From positions 1 to 63,384 of the forward strand of contig JBCCWS010000034.1 of assembly GCA_039193195.1 (NCBI GenBank): a stretch of 63,384 bases of DNA. Reading direction: 5' to 3'. Positions 45,010-52,739 of this stretch are shown in pieces (the stretch's first letter is position 1; each line of letters starts with the position of its first letter). Under the pieces are notes generated by a model. That model saw only the letters and a program-made list of their open reading frames with translations, was not told the origin of the DNA and searched no databases. Position numbers and translations under genes: made by a program. Source of the stretch: Pseudomonadota bacterium. Lineage in GTDB: Bacteria > Pseudomonadota > Gammaproteobacteria > Steroidobacterales > JBCBZW01.

Positions 45010-45739
45010 CCTCATCGAGGCGTCACTACTCGGTGAGCCTGAGCCTGCACACTTGGCTAGATGAGTGATCACGGCGGGGACCCGGCCTGAACTAGCGCTC
45101 CTAATGACTACGACTGTGCGGCCGGGGAACCACCAGTGGAGTGGGCGGTCACAGTGTGCCTCACTTGATCAGAATCCGGCAGCAGCGAATAGCGGGTCGT
45201 TTCGGAGCCCGGAGACGGACGTGTAGTTGGATCGTCCCGCTGCTCAAGGGATTCTGGACCGCAGACTACAATTGGATGAACTTCCCTTCAGCAGTTCGAT
45301 GGCAATGAAGACGCCTTGCCATCGACGCAGGTGCGGCGTTCAATCCCCATTTCGGCCAGCCACTCACAAAAGTCTTGGGTGACGGATGGAGCCAACTAGT
45401 CGCCGACGAGCGGCGGTTCGCTAAGAGTCAGCGCGACACCCCAGAACCGCCCCGGCATTCGATGGTCTATTCGGGTACGCAGCCTGATCTCTGCCCGTCC
45501 AAGGCGCGCATGCATCTATGTCCGCGCAGACTCGCGCCACCTCGGTTGTTGACGCCAACGAAGCGCCGAAGTAACCCGTTATCCAGCCGCAATGGCAAAG
45601 AAGCCCGTGTCCTTGCTACGGCAAGGTTTTAGCTAGGGCGATCCTTAACAGTGTAGACCGCAAAGTCGATCGCCAGACCACTCAACTAGATCGCGGGACA
45701 TGCTCCAGCGCCGGCGACCGACTTCCCCGTGGCTCACAC
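45010..45739. other. Gene-poor gap after the ATPase module
   Basis: About 730 bases with no convincing gene on either strand; open frames are short and lack homology I can recognise. A hairpin with a T-run lies at 45611-45630. It may be decayed mobile DNA between the ATPase module and the toxin-antitoxin pair. Confidence 0.4.
45611..45630 (+). terminator. Candidate intrinsic terminator
   Basis: CCTTGC, a four-base TACG loop and GCAAGG are followed at once by TTTT. The stem is short (6 bp). It could end any transcript running on from the ATPase operon, about 600 bases upstream. Confidence 0.4.
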
Positions 45740-46288
45740 CTACCCCCAGTACCACTCAGCGAAGGACAGGCGCGCCGTGAGCCGAGCGCGGCTGCGCACG
45801 GTAGCCGGGAACCACGCCAACTCTCGCCCCTCCCCCTGCGCCGATTGGGCGCAGCGCACGCGCAAGCCCCGCAGGCCCGCCGCCTTCAGGGACGCAGCGA
45901 TCCCTTGACAGCGATCGTGCCCGATCTGCCTGCCGACCTCATCGATCGGATAGCTTGGCGGCAGGCCCACGGCTGCCAGGCCAGCGGGAGACGTCAGCTG
46001 CGCCACCTCCTGCCGGCGCGGCAGCTGGGCGCCGATCAGCACGGGCGCGTGCTCCGTGCGCAGGTCCTCGGGCTCGTACGGCCACCGGGCGATGAACAGG
46101 CGCAGGTTCGTGCGCGCCGTCACCTGATCTTCGTTCAGATACAGCGTCGGGAAGCTGTCCGGGGGGTTCCAGCGGGCCCCGGCGCGGGCGGCGTAGTGAG
46201 CATCGAGCGGATCGCGCCAGGCGGGGTCAGCAATTCGCCACCAGGTCCAGCCGTCGACCAGCGTCTGCGTCAGCGCCTTGCCGGCCAA
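45740..46288 (-). CDS. RES-domain toxin
   Basis: A 182-residue protein of the RES family. The conserved start WWRIADPAWRDPLDAHYAARAGARWNPP is the RES signature region (Arg and GxRWN), followed by FPTLYL and a C-terminal helical part. RES toxins paired with Xre/MbcA/ParS-type antitoxins degrade NAD+ or modify a metabolic enzyme. It begins four bases after the HTH gene upstream, in the usual antitoxin-toxin order. It lies where a DGR reverse transcriptase would be expected relative to the template repeat upstream. Confidence 0.8.
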   Translation of the reverse strand: MAGKALTQTLVDGWTWWRIADPAWRDPLDAHYAARAGARWNPPDSFPTLYLNEDQVTARTNLRLFIARWPYEPEDLRTEHAPVLIGAQLPRRQEVAQLTSPAGLAAVGLPPSYPIDEVGRQIGHDRCQGIAASLKAAGLRGLRVRCAQSAQGEGRELAWFPATVRSRARLTARLSFAEWYWG

Positions 46289-46292
46289 GCCA

Positions 46293-46754
46293 TCAGCCCC
46301 CTTGGGCGCTGGCGAAGTCGAACATGGCGCGGCAGCAGCTCAGAACTTCCTGTGTGTTCTGCGCCCGTAACAAGTCGACCAGCGAACGCTCGCCTTGGGT
46401 GCCCATCGGTCGACGTACCACGGCGGCGATGCGATCGCGTTTGAGATGCTGCACCAGCAGGTCGGTTGCCGCGGCGAGGTCGGCGATGGCTTCGCTGCGC
46501 TCTGCGGGGACGCCGCTCGCCACCCACTTAGCCACGGCCTGGCGGCTCACGCCGAACATCCTTGCCGCGTCCGACTGACTTAGACCCCACGCATCCAACA
46601 CCCGTCCCAGCGACTCGCCGGCGCGGCGGCGGTCCAGGTGCTCTGCAAAGGCATCCAGCCAGCGATCGTCATGCTCGTAGGTGCGCAGCACCGTTTCTGC
46701 GGCCTGGCGTGGGTCGATGTCGCCGGTCGCAGCGTCGAAGGGGAGCTCAGCCAT
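46293..46754 (-). CDS. Xre/MbcA/ParS-type antitoxin
   Basis: A 153-residue protein. The middle holds a helix-turn-helix (LGRVLDAWGLSQSDAARMFGVSRQAVAKWVASGVP). The C-terminal part (MGTQGERSLVDLLRAQNTQEVLSCCRAMFDFA) resembles the toxin-binding region of RES antitoxins, where a helix covers the toxin active site. It should neutralise the RES protein and repress the operon. The ATG at 46754 is used, with AAGAG upstream. The repeated TTGACA sites upstream could be its promoter and operator. Confidence 0.78.
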   Translation of the reverse strand: MAELPFDAATGDIDPRQAAETVLRTYEHDDRWLDAFAEHLDRRRAGESLGRVLDAWGLSQSDAARMFGVSRQAVAKWVASGVPAERSEAIADLAAATDLLVQHLKRDRIAAVVRRPMGTQGERSLVDLLRAQNTQEVLSCCRAMFDFASAQGG

Positions 46755-46789
46755 GCGGTCTGCTCTTGACTGGGATACCTGCAACCGTA

Positions 46790-46812
46790 TGTCAACCGCT
46801 ACCTTTTGTCAA
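46790..46812 (-). promoter_or_regulatory. Repeated TTGACA upstream of the antitoxin gene
   Basis: On the minus strand TTGACA occurs at 46812-46807 and again at 46795-46790, 11 bases apart. The first has TACGGT after a 17-base spacer, a weak -10. The direct repeat could be an autoregulation site for the HTH antitoxin as well as a -35 box. Confidence 0.4.
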
Positions 46813-46940
46813 CCTCGCCCTTGCGCGCCTTCCGTCCGCCCTGGTGATCAGCGCTTATCGTGGTCGGCGATGAGTTCGACCGTCAGCTCACTGCGGTAGG
46901 GGCTGCCCTACGCGCACTGGCGCCGGCCGCGGAGTAAGGC

Positions 46941-46972
46941 GGGCGCTGCGGGGACGAACCCGGGCAGCGCCC
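46941..46972 (-). ncRNA. Strong hairpin downstream of the template repeat
   Basis: GGGCGCTGC and GCAGCGCCC form a perfect 9-bp stem with a 14-base loop that can pair further (GGG with CCC). It lies about 190 bases past the template repeat on the transcribed (minus) strand, so it could end or fold the template RNA. The region 46813-47163 has no gene. This could equally be a simple terminator. Confidence 0.4.
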
Positions 46973-47163
46973 TGGTGGTCTATTCGACTGACGCATCCCG
47001 TAGGTGCCTGCAGTCGGGACCACTCCGCGCCATTCAAACTGACCGCTGCCTCGGTGCCCGGGCCGTAGCGAGAGCACAATGCCGGAAGCCACTGGGGGTG
47101 TTGCCACCTCCCGCAACTCGCAATGCGGCGAGTAAGCTCACCGCACGCCGTGCGCCAGTCGGG

Positions 47164-47304
47164 CTTGAATGTGGGCCGAGCGACACAAGCGGAAACCAAC
47201 AACACTGTTGCGGCTGGCTTGATCGTAGTGATTGCGGGCGCCGACGCGCCCAAGGCGGCCAGGATTGTTCCACGAACCACCGCGCACCACGCGCCGCCCG
47301 GTTT
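47164..47304 (-). repeat. DGR template repeat (TR)
   Basis: 141 bases that align without gaps to the 3' end of the TIR-NACHT-FGE gene (offset 251). The two copies differ at 16 positions; each is a T in this copy on the plus strand, that is an adenine in the coding sense. This copy has 22 such adenines, so 16 of 22 differ and none of the other 119 positions does. Read in the coding sense it gives NN, NHYDQ and RNS where the gene has LN, SRSGR and RGS, the AAC/AAT-rich codons typical of a template. It has no start codon and is not a gene. In diversity-generating retroelements a reverse transcriptase copies this RNA with adenine errors into the target gene. Confidence 0.92.
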
Positions 47305-47369
47305 GCCGGAGCGCCCCACCTCCCTTTCGGAAGGCCCTAGCAGTATGGCGTGGGAGCCTATTCGGCGCA

Positions 47370-47398
47370 AAGCCTGCCTCGACGAGCGAGGCAGGCTT
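47370..47398 (-). other. DGR-type hairpin between VR and TR
   Basis: AAGCCTGCCTCG, a five-base loop and CGAGGCAGGCTT make a perfect 12-bp inverted repeat, nine bases after the stop of the variable gene. In the Bordetella phage system a hairpin/cruciform just downstream of the variable repeat is needed for efficient retrohoming; this one is placed to do that job. It could also act as a transcription terminator. Confidence 0.65.
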
Positions 47399-47406
47399 GT
47401 CAGTGG

Positions 47407-50400
47407 TCAGGGTTCGAGAATGGGGGCCGAGCGACACAAGCGGAAACCAACAACACTGCCGCGGCCGGCTCGACCGGAGCGACTGCGGGCGCCGACGCGC
47501 CCAAGGCGGCCAGGATTGAGCCACGAACCACCGCGCACCACGCGCCGCCCGGACGCATCCTCTTGGTCCTGTGCTGCGACACTGGCCCAGCCCTCGCCCT
47601 CGCGCCACGGCGAGCATGTCCACTCCCAAACGTTGCCAGACAGATCCAGCAGCCGATCGTCGCTTTGGCCAAACACGCCCACCGCCGTGGTGCGACCCAG
47701 GCGAGTTTCCGCCAGGTTCGCCCGCTGTACCTCAACGCCAGAGCCCCACGGATAGCGCTTTCCGTGCGACACGACGGCAGCCGCGGCCTCCCACTCCGCC
47801 TCGCTAGGCAGGCGGTAGCGCGCGTTTGTCCGCGCGCTCAGCCAAAGGCAATAGGCTTCAGCCTCGAAGGAACACACCCCTACTACCGGCTGCGCGGGGT
47901 TACCGTAGCGGACCGATCTCCAGTATGACGGCTCGGTATTGCGGGACTGTTGTTCCGGGTGCGCCTGCGCTATCAGCCGCTCAAACTCCTGCTCGGGTAA
48001 GCGCGTCCACTCGGCCCATTGACGAGCATTGGGTATGGACATCGTGAAAGCCGCGAGAAGATCTTGAACGGCCGACTCCGGTCCACTGATGGCGCCGGCG
48101 AACCTGCGACGGCTCGCCCTTAACGACTCGCGCAACGGCTCCGGACTCATGTCGCCGTTGCGCCAGGTCAGCCCCTGACCCGGCCAGTAGCGGTCGTCTT
48201 CGTATCCACCGTCCTGGATGAACCGCGAATACTCGGCATTCGTCACCGGATGGCGGGCAAGTTCGAAAGCGGCAAGCTCAACCTGTTGCCGAGGCTGCTC
48301 GTCTGCAAAGCCCCCGGGGTCACCACCGATGACGTACACGCCCGCAGGGATGGCTTCGAACACCGGCACCAGCGGACCGTCCTCATGCCTCCCCGCCGCC
48401 AGCAACAACCGGGGATCCCCCAGCTCCCCCAAGGCCTCACCGGCAGCCACGCGTGCGCGCAGGTCCGCCGCCGGATCCTGGCTTCGCTCGATCAGCAGTT
48501 GCCGTAGCTGGGTCACTATCTCACCCGGTAGCTGGCCCTGTTGAGCTGCCGCGAGCCCAGCCAAGGGCAGATTGACCTCCATCAGCTCCTTGAGGCGCGC
48601 CACCGGGTCCTGCGCCAACCCGACAGCCATCAGGGCGCTCTCCTCCCACCCCGTGGTCGGCAAGCCGGGCAGCGGATCATCGCCCCCGCGCGCGAGTAGC
48701 GTTTCGGTCGACTCCTCGAGACCGTCACTGCGCCACGCACCCGCCGCGCGTGACAAGCCGCCTGCTTCGGCCAGCACCCAGGCGGCGAAGTATTCCTGCA
48801 TCTGCTGGTGCACGAAGCGAATACGCTTCGCCTGTAGCGCATCGTCCTCGAATACGCCCAGGTCCCCCGCCGCCGCCAGCACGAGCGCGGCCTCGTCGGC
48901 CGACAACTGCATGGAGGCTTGCATCGCCTGGCAGGCATCGCGGCGACGCAGCTCCCCCCAGCGGTCGCCCGTGCTGCCCGCTTCCTGGAGGTGAAAGGCG
49001 AGCTGCGCAAGGGCCGGGAACAAGGGCGCGTCATCCGGTAACCATTCAGGAGCCGTCTTGCGCCGCTCCAGCGCGCGGCGATCGTCGTCGCTGAGCAACC
49101 CTGGCTGATCAGCGAACCGCGCACGTCCCTCCTGACACTCGCGCCGCAGGCGCTCGCACAGGAGGCTGCTGAAGAGCGCTGCTCGGTTGCGTGGGATACG
49201 GTGATCACCGTCTGTGCCGTCGATCTGGGACAGCAGCAAGTTCAGCGCGTAGGGCGAGCTGTAGAGCTGTAAGGCCATCCGGTCGTCCAACTGCTGCCAG
49301 ATACGAGCGGCCGCCTCGGGCTCGAAACGCGTGTTGATGAAATCGCGCACGCGGCCTGGCTCCATGGCCTGGATCTCGATCTCCGGCAATCCCCCCTCGC
49401 GGCCTTGATCGATGCGTGCGGAGTAATCCATGGGGCGGCAGGTGAACAGCAAGCGCACGCCGGGATAGCGCTTCTCCACCCGCTCCACCAGCTGCCGCCA
49501 GTGACCGACGCGCGCGCGGTACTGGCCTTCGTCCGCGCGCGGGATCTCGTTGATGCCATCGAGCAGTAAGGTCACCGCCCCCACTTGCAGGAACTCGCTG
49601 AGCTTGGGCGCGCCAGCGGTCTGCTCCGCCCACGCGGCCTCCAGCCAGTCGAGGGCCGGGTGCTCCACCTCAGCGGGGCGATAGGCGCGCAGCTGTGCGT
49701 AGACCAACAGACGATCGGACGTGGGGTGAGCCAACGCATGCTGCAGCTGAAAGTGACGCAGCAGCGTGCTCTTGCCGCCGCCCGGCGCGGCGAACACCAC
49801 GCAGGCGGGCGCCAGGTGCTGCTCGAAGACCACCCGGAGCGCCTCCGGTAAAGTATTGAAGGGCAGCTGTCGGCGCGGGGAGGGCTGGCCCGCTTCGTCC
49901 AGGTCGCGCACGTGCACGCTGAGCGGGGTGAACTGCGCGTTCACTTCCAGGTGTTCGGGGCTGCCCCAGCGGGCGATCGTCGCCAGCTGCCACTCCTCGT
50001 AGCTGGCCGGCCGGTGGCCTTTGACCTGCTCCCAGAGCTGTCGGCGGGTGGCGCCGTCGAGCGCCTCGCCGCGCTCGCGGTACTCGCGCAACTGGGCGTA
50101 GCAGCTGGGGCGGGGACCGGCAGCCGGCGGCCACAGCTCGGCCGGCGTGCGCAGCTGGCCGGGTTGGCGCTGATCGTCGTCGGCGCCGGCGTCGGTCAGC
50201 GGGGCCGGGCGCTCGTCGGTGATGCCCCACAGCAGGCGGTCGAGGCCCGTATCGGTGAGGCCCGCGCGCAAATCCACCCAAGTTCGCAGCTTGAGGAAGG
50301 TGGGCAGCGCTTGCGGGGACGGGCCGCCGGGGAGCAGTACCGGGATCACCGCCTTGCCTTGCCTGGCGGCGTCGCTCAGCAGAACCTGTACCTCTTCGCT

Positions 50401-50619
50401 CTCCCAGGGGCCAATGCCAGCGGGACCGAGCAGCACCGCGCCGCGCTCAGAGGCTGCGATCCCCCGCGACAGGCCGTCCTGCCAAGGCAACCCCGGCTGC
50501 AACTGCTCCTCGTCGAACCAGACCGCGATGTCCGGCCGGCGCGCGCGCAGCCGCTCGAGCAGCTCGCGCACGGCGGGCTTGTCGTCGCTGTTGTGGGAGA
50601 GGAAAACGTCGAAGCTCAC
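47407..50619 (-). CDS. TIR-NACHT-FGE protein with hypervariable C-terminus
   Basis: A 1070-residue protein. Residues 1-about 135 are a TIR domain (FDVFLSHNSDD, WFDEEQLQPGLPW, GPWESEEVQVLL with the likely catalytic Glu). Residues about 270-430 are a NACHT ATPase: Walker A FAAPGGGKST (276-285), Walker B TLLLDGINEIP (350-360), LLFTCRP sensor. A helical region follows, then a formylglycine-generating-enzyme-like domain of C-type lectin fold (about 753-1070: IPAGVYVIGGDP, RLPSEAEWEAAA, DLSGNVWEWT, RVVRGGSW, GFRLCRS). Residues 1022-1069 are encoded by the variable repeat. Start is GTG; no better start is seen. By family logic the FGE tip binds a ligand, NACHT oligomerises and TIR destroys NAD+ or makes a signal: a diversified immune receptor. 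Confidence 0.9.
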   Translation of the reverse strand: MSFDVFLSHNSDDKPAVRELLERLRARRPDIAVWFDEEQLQPGLPWQDGLSRGIAASERGAVLLGPAGIGPWESEEVQVLLSDAARQGKAVIPVLLPGGPSPQALPTFLKLRTWVDLRAGLTDTGLDRLLWGITDERPAPLTDAGADDDQRQPGQLRTPAELWPPAAGPRPSCYAQLREYRERGEALDGATRRQLWEQVKGHRPASYEEWQLATIARWGSPEHLEVNAQFTPLSVHVRDLDEAGQPSPRRQLPFNTLPEALRVVFEQHLAPACVVFAAPGGGKSTLLRHFQLQHALAHPTSDRLLVYAQLRAYRPAEVEHPALDWLEAAWAEQTAGAPKLSEFLQVGAVTLLLDGINEIPRADEGQYRARVGHWRQLVERVEKRYPGVRLLFTCRPMDYSARIDQGREGGLPEIEIQAMEPGRVRDFINTRFEPEAAARIWQQLDDRMALQLYSSPYALNLLLSQIDGTDGDHRIPRNRAALFSSLLCERLRRECQEGRARFADQPGLLSDDDRRALERRKTAPEWLPDDAPLFPALAQLAFHLQEAGSTGDRWGELRRRDACQAMQASMQLSADEAALVLAAAGDLGVFEDDALQAKRIRFVHQQMQEYFAAWVLAEAGGLSRAAGAWRSDGLEESTETLLARGGDDPLPGLPTTGWEESALMAVGLAQDPVARLKELMEVNLPLAGLAAAQQGQLPGEIVTQLRQLLIERSQDPAADLRARVAAGEALGELGDPRLLLAAGRHEDGPLVPVFEAIPAGVYVIGGDPGGFADEQPRQQVELAAFELARHPVTNAEYSRFIQDGGYEDDRYWPGQGLTWRNGDMSPEPLRESLRASRRRFAGAISGPESAVQDLLAAFTMSIPNARQWAEWTRLPEQEFERLIAQAHPEQQSRNTEPSYWRSVRYGNPAQPVVGVCSFEAEAYCLWLSARTNARYRLPSEAEWEAAAAVVSHGKRYPWGSGVEVQRANLAETRLGRTTAVGVFGQSDDRLLDLSGNVWEWTCSPWREGEGWASVAAQDQEDASGRRVVRGGSWLNPGRLGRVGARSRSGRAGRGSVVGFRLCRSAPILEP
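47415..47555 (-). repeat. DGR variable repeat (VR)
   Basis: The last 141 coding bases (less the stop) of the TIR-NACHT-FGE gene, residues about 1022-1069. Compared with the template at 47164-47304 all 16 changes are at template adenines and include changes to C, G and T on the coding strand, which a single directional mutation bias would not give. They alter the exposed loops (LN, SRSGR, G, G, P) around the invariant GGSW and VVGFRLCRS core, as in known FGE/C-type lectin targets. Confidence 0.92.
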
Positions 50620-50733
50620 CGCGCGCTCGCCGGGTCCGTGGATTGCTGCTGGCGCGGAGGGCCGATCCGAACACTACCGCAGACGCATCATAGCCTAGGC
50701 GCTCGACGCTTGACCCCGACTCTGCCGGGCGGG

Positions 50734-52572
50734 TCAATCGCAGGCGTCCGTCACGCCGCTCGGGCCCGGTGCAAGGCCGCGGTGATCGAACAAGCGCCTC
50801 GCATCCTGCAGGTCCACCCGCCCGTTGCCATCGAGATCTGCATCGGCATCGGCCGTACCCAGCACATCGCGCATGAGCAACCAGTCCGCAGGCGCTACGA
50901 CGCAGCTATCGTCCAGGTCCGCATCACAGAGGTTCCCATACCCATCACCGTTGCTATCTCGCTGATCCCCATTCACGGCGAGCTGGCAGTTGTCCTCCAC
51001 ATCTGCAATGCCGTCGCGATCGAGATCCGCTGGCAGCACTCGCCCAAACACGACGTACACCGCTTGGCTGAAGGGGTCAGGAGCACCGAGGATGATGTCG
51101 GCAACCCCATCCGCGTTCAGGTCCTTGCCACCGGATACGGCCTGGCCCGTTTGGTCGCCGGGATTGCTCAGCGCTCGAAACCCCTTGAGCCCATCGAACT
51201 GCTCCACGAAAACAACGGACTGCTCGCCCAGCAACGGGCTGCCAAAGAGGATCAAGCCGCTGGCTTGCGCACTATCGCCGATGAGTAGATCGTCGACACC
51301 GTCCGCGTTGAGGTCTCCTGCGCCTGTGACGTCACCACCGAAGGACGATAGCTGCGGCTCTCCGCGCAGGGTGATGCCCTGGGTGCCGTCGAGGTCGCTG
51401 ACGAACAGGGTAGCGCCGGGTTGGGCGAGGTCTTGCGCGCCAAATATCAGATAGCTTTCCTCGGGCAACTGAAACGGATCGCCAAGGGCGAGGTCATCGA
51501 AGCCATCGCCGTTGATGTCGCCCACCACGCGCGCACCGTAGCCTGGCCGGCTACCCGTTCCATTGGCAGCACGCACGGTCAGCGAGAGCACCTCGCTAAG
51601 GGCAGTCGTGTCCACGATGCCGTCCCTGCCGACGTCATCTCCGCCAAAGAGCACGTAGGTGGCGCCATCGCTATCTGACAAGTTCTCGGACGGTGACCCG
51701 AGTACAAGGTCGGCAAAACCGTCCCCGTTGAGATCGCCACCGCCGGCGACGCTGTCCAACAGTCGCGGCGTACGCACGACGAACCCATTGCTACCGTCTA
51801 GCTCCGCCAGCGGAAAAACGGGGCGATCGCGAAGCGAAGGGTCACCGTAGACGACGAACGCAACGCCCTCGTTTTGGCTGTACTCGCCGCTCACGACGAA
51901 ATCGTCGAGGCCGTCGCCGTTGACGTCACCAATCGCACCTACTTGGCGACCGAAGCGGTAGGCATCCGTGGGCGCGGGCTGTGCCAGCACCACCACGTCG
52001 TCGGTACCGGGGGCGTTGAGATCCAGTTCGTTGCGCTCGCTTAGGGCTTCCGAACCGAAGATCAGGTACGTCTCGCCAGCCTTGGGATCGCCGTACAGCA
52101 CCACGAAGTTAGGGGCCCCGATCAGGATGTCATCGAGGCCGTCGCCGTCGACATCGCCGGCACCGCTCACGAAAGCCCCGGTTTGTGACTCCGGCCGGCG
52201 GCCGAGGATGCTCAACCCCTCGCCCACCGCTAGGCCGGGAATCTGCACCGGACCATCCGCGCCGAGCTCAGTGTTGCCGAAGATGACGTAGGCGACTCCA
52301 GCACGTGGACTGTCGCCTACGGGCGTGTAGGGGGCGCCGATCAGCAGATCGTCGATGCCATCACCGTTGACGTCACTCACCATCTCCACGGCGTAGCCAA
52401 AGCGCCAGGTACCAGGCCGTTCATTGATGAGCACGCCCTCATCGCTCGGCAGCGCATCGAGGTCGAGCTGGGCAGGAAAGGGATCGGCCGCTGCGGCGAG
52501 CTTGCTCAATAGCGCCAGGCCGCCAAAGCCAAGGGCGAGGCGCACGCTGCTAGGGAGATGTAAGTGGGTCAT
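50734..52572 (-). CDS. Secreted FG-GAP repeat protein with TSP3 and dockerin-like tail
   Basis: A signal peptide (LALGFGGLALLSKLAAAAD) leads to an integrin-alpha-like propeller with seven FG-GAP units, each with a calcium-loop motif such as DVNGDGIDDLLIGAP, DVDGDGLDDILIGAP or DLNGDGFADLVLGSP. A thrombospondin type 3 stretch (DLDRDGIADVEDNC, DSNGDGYGNLCDADLDD) and a dockerin-like pair (WLLMRDVLGTADADADLDGNGRVDLQDARRLF) end in PGPSGVTDAC. It is an extracellular, calcium-binding protein, probably for adhesion. The ATG at 52572 is used; the earlier ATG at 52605 would add 11 residues. It is a paralogue of the gene at 55681. Confidence 0.86.
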   Translation of the reverse strand: MTHLHLPSSVRLALGFGGLALLSKLAAAADPFPAQLDLDALPSDEGVLINERPGTWRFGYAVEMVSDVNGDGIDDLLIGAPYTPVGDSPRAGVAYVIFGNTELGADGPVQIPGLAVGEGLSILGRRPESQTGAFVSGAGDVDGDGLDDILIGAPNFVVLYGDPKAGETYLIFGSEALSERNELDLNAPGTDDVVVLAQPAPTDAYRFGRQVGAIGDVNGDGLDDFVVSGEYSQNEGVAFVVYGDPSLRDRPVFPLAELDGSNGFVVRTPRLLDSVAGGGDLNGDGFADLVLGSPSENLSDSDGATYVLFGGDDVGRDGIVDTTALSEVLSLTVRAANGTGSRPGYGARVVGDINGDGFDDLALGDPFQLPEESYLIFGAQDLAQPGATLFVSDLDGTQGITLRGEPQLSSFGGDVTGAGDLNADGVDDLLIGDSAQASGLILFGSPLLGEQSVVFVEQFDGLKGFRALSNPGDQTGQAVSGGKDLNADGVADIILGAPDPFSQAVYVVFGRVLPADLDRDGIADVEDNCQLAVNGDQRDSNGDGYGNLCDADLDDSCVVAPADWLLMRDVLGTADADADLDGNGRVDLQDARRLFDHRGLAPGPSGVTDACD

Positions 52573-52739
52573 GTCTGTTCGCTTGTTGTATGTGTGGGTG
52601 CACAAGCAGCTCGCCTTTTGCGAAGCCTAACGGATCGGCCTATTCGCGCGGGAGGCGCTCGTGAGACTCCGGGCGATCTCGCCCTCGCCCCTGCAGCTTG
52701 GCTTGAGAGCACGTGTGGCGGACCGGCTCGTCACGGTGT

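Noticed and set aside
45010-45739. Possible decayed reverse transcriptase or Avd gene
   Set aside because: I scanned the stretch for RT-like motifs in the frames I could read and found none; it is too short for an RT and has no Avd-like helical frame.
47138-47629. A minus-strand open frame over the template repeat that reads like a second FGE C-terminus
   Set aside because: It has no upstream FGE domain and no family-like start, and its similarity stops sharply at the 141-base edges. It is a template copy, not a gene.
49912-51288. Long plus-strand open frame (458 codons)
   Set aside because: It is antisense to the TIR-NACHT-FGE and FG-GAP genes, low in recognisable motifs, and results from GC-rich codon bias.
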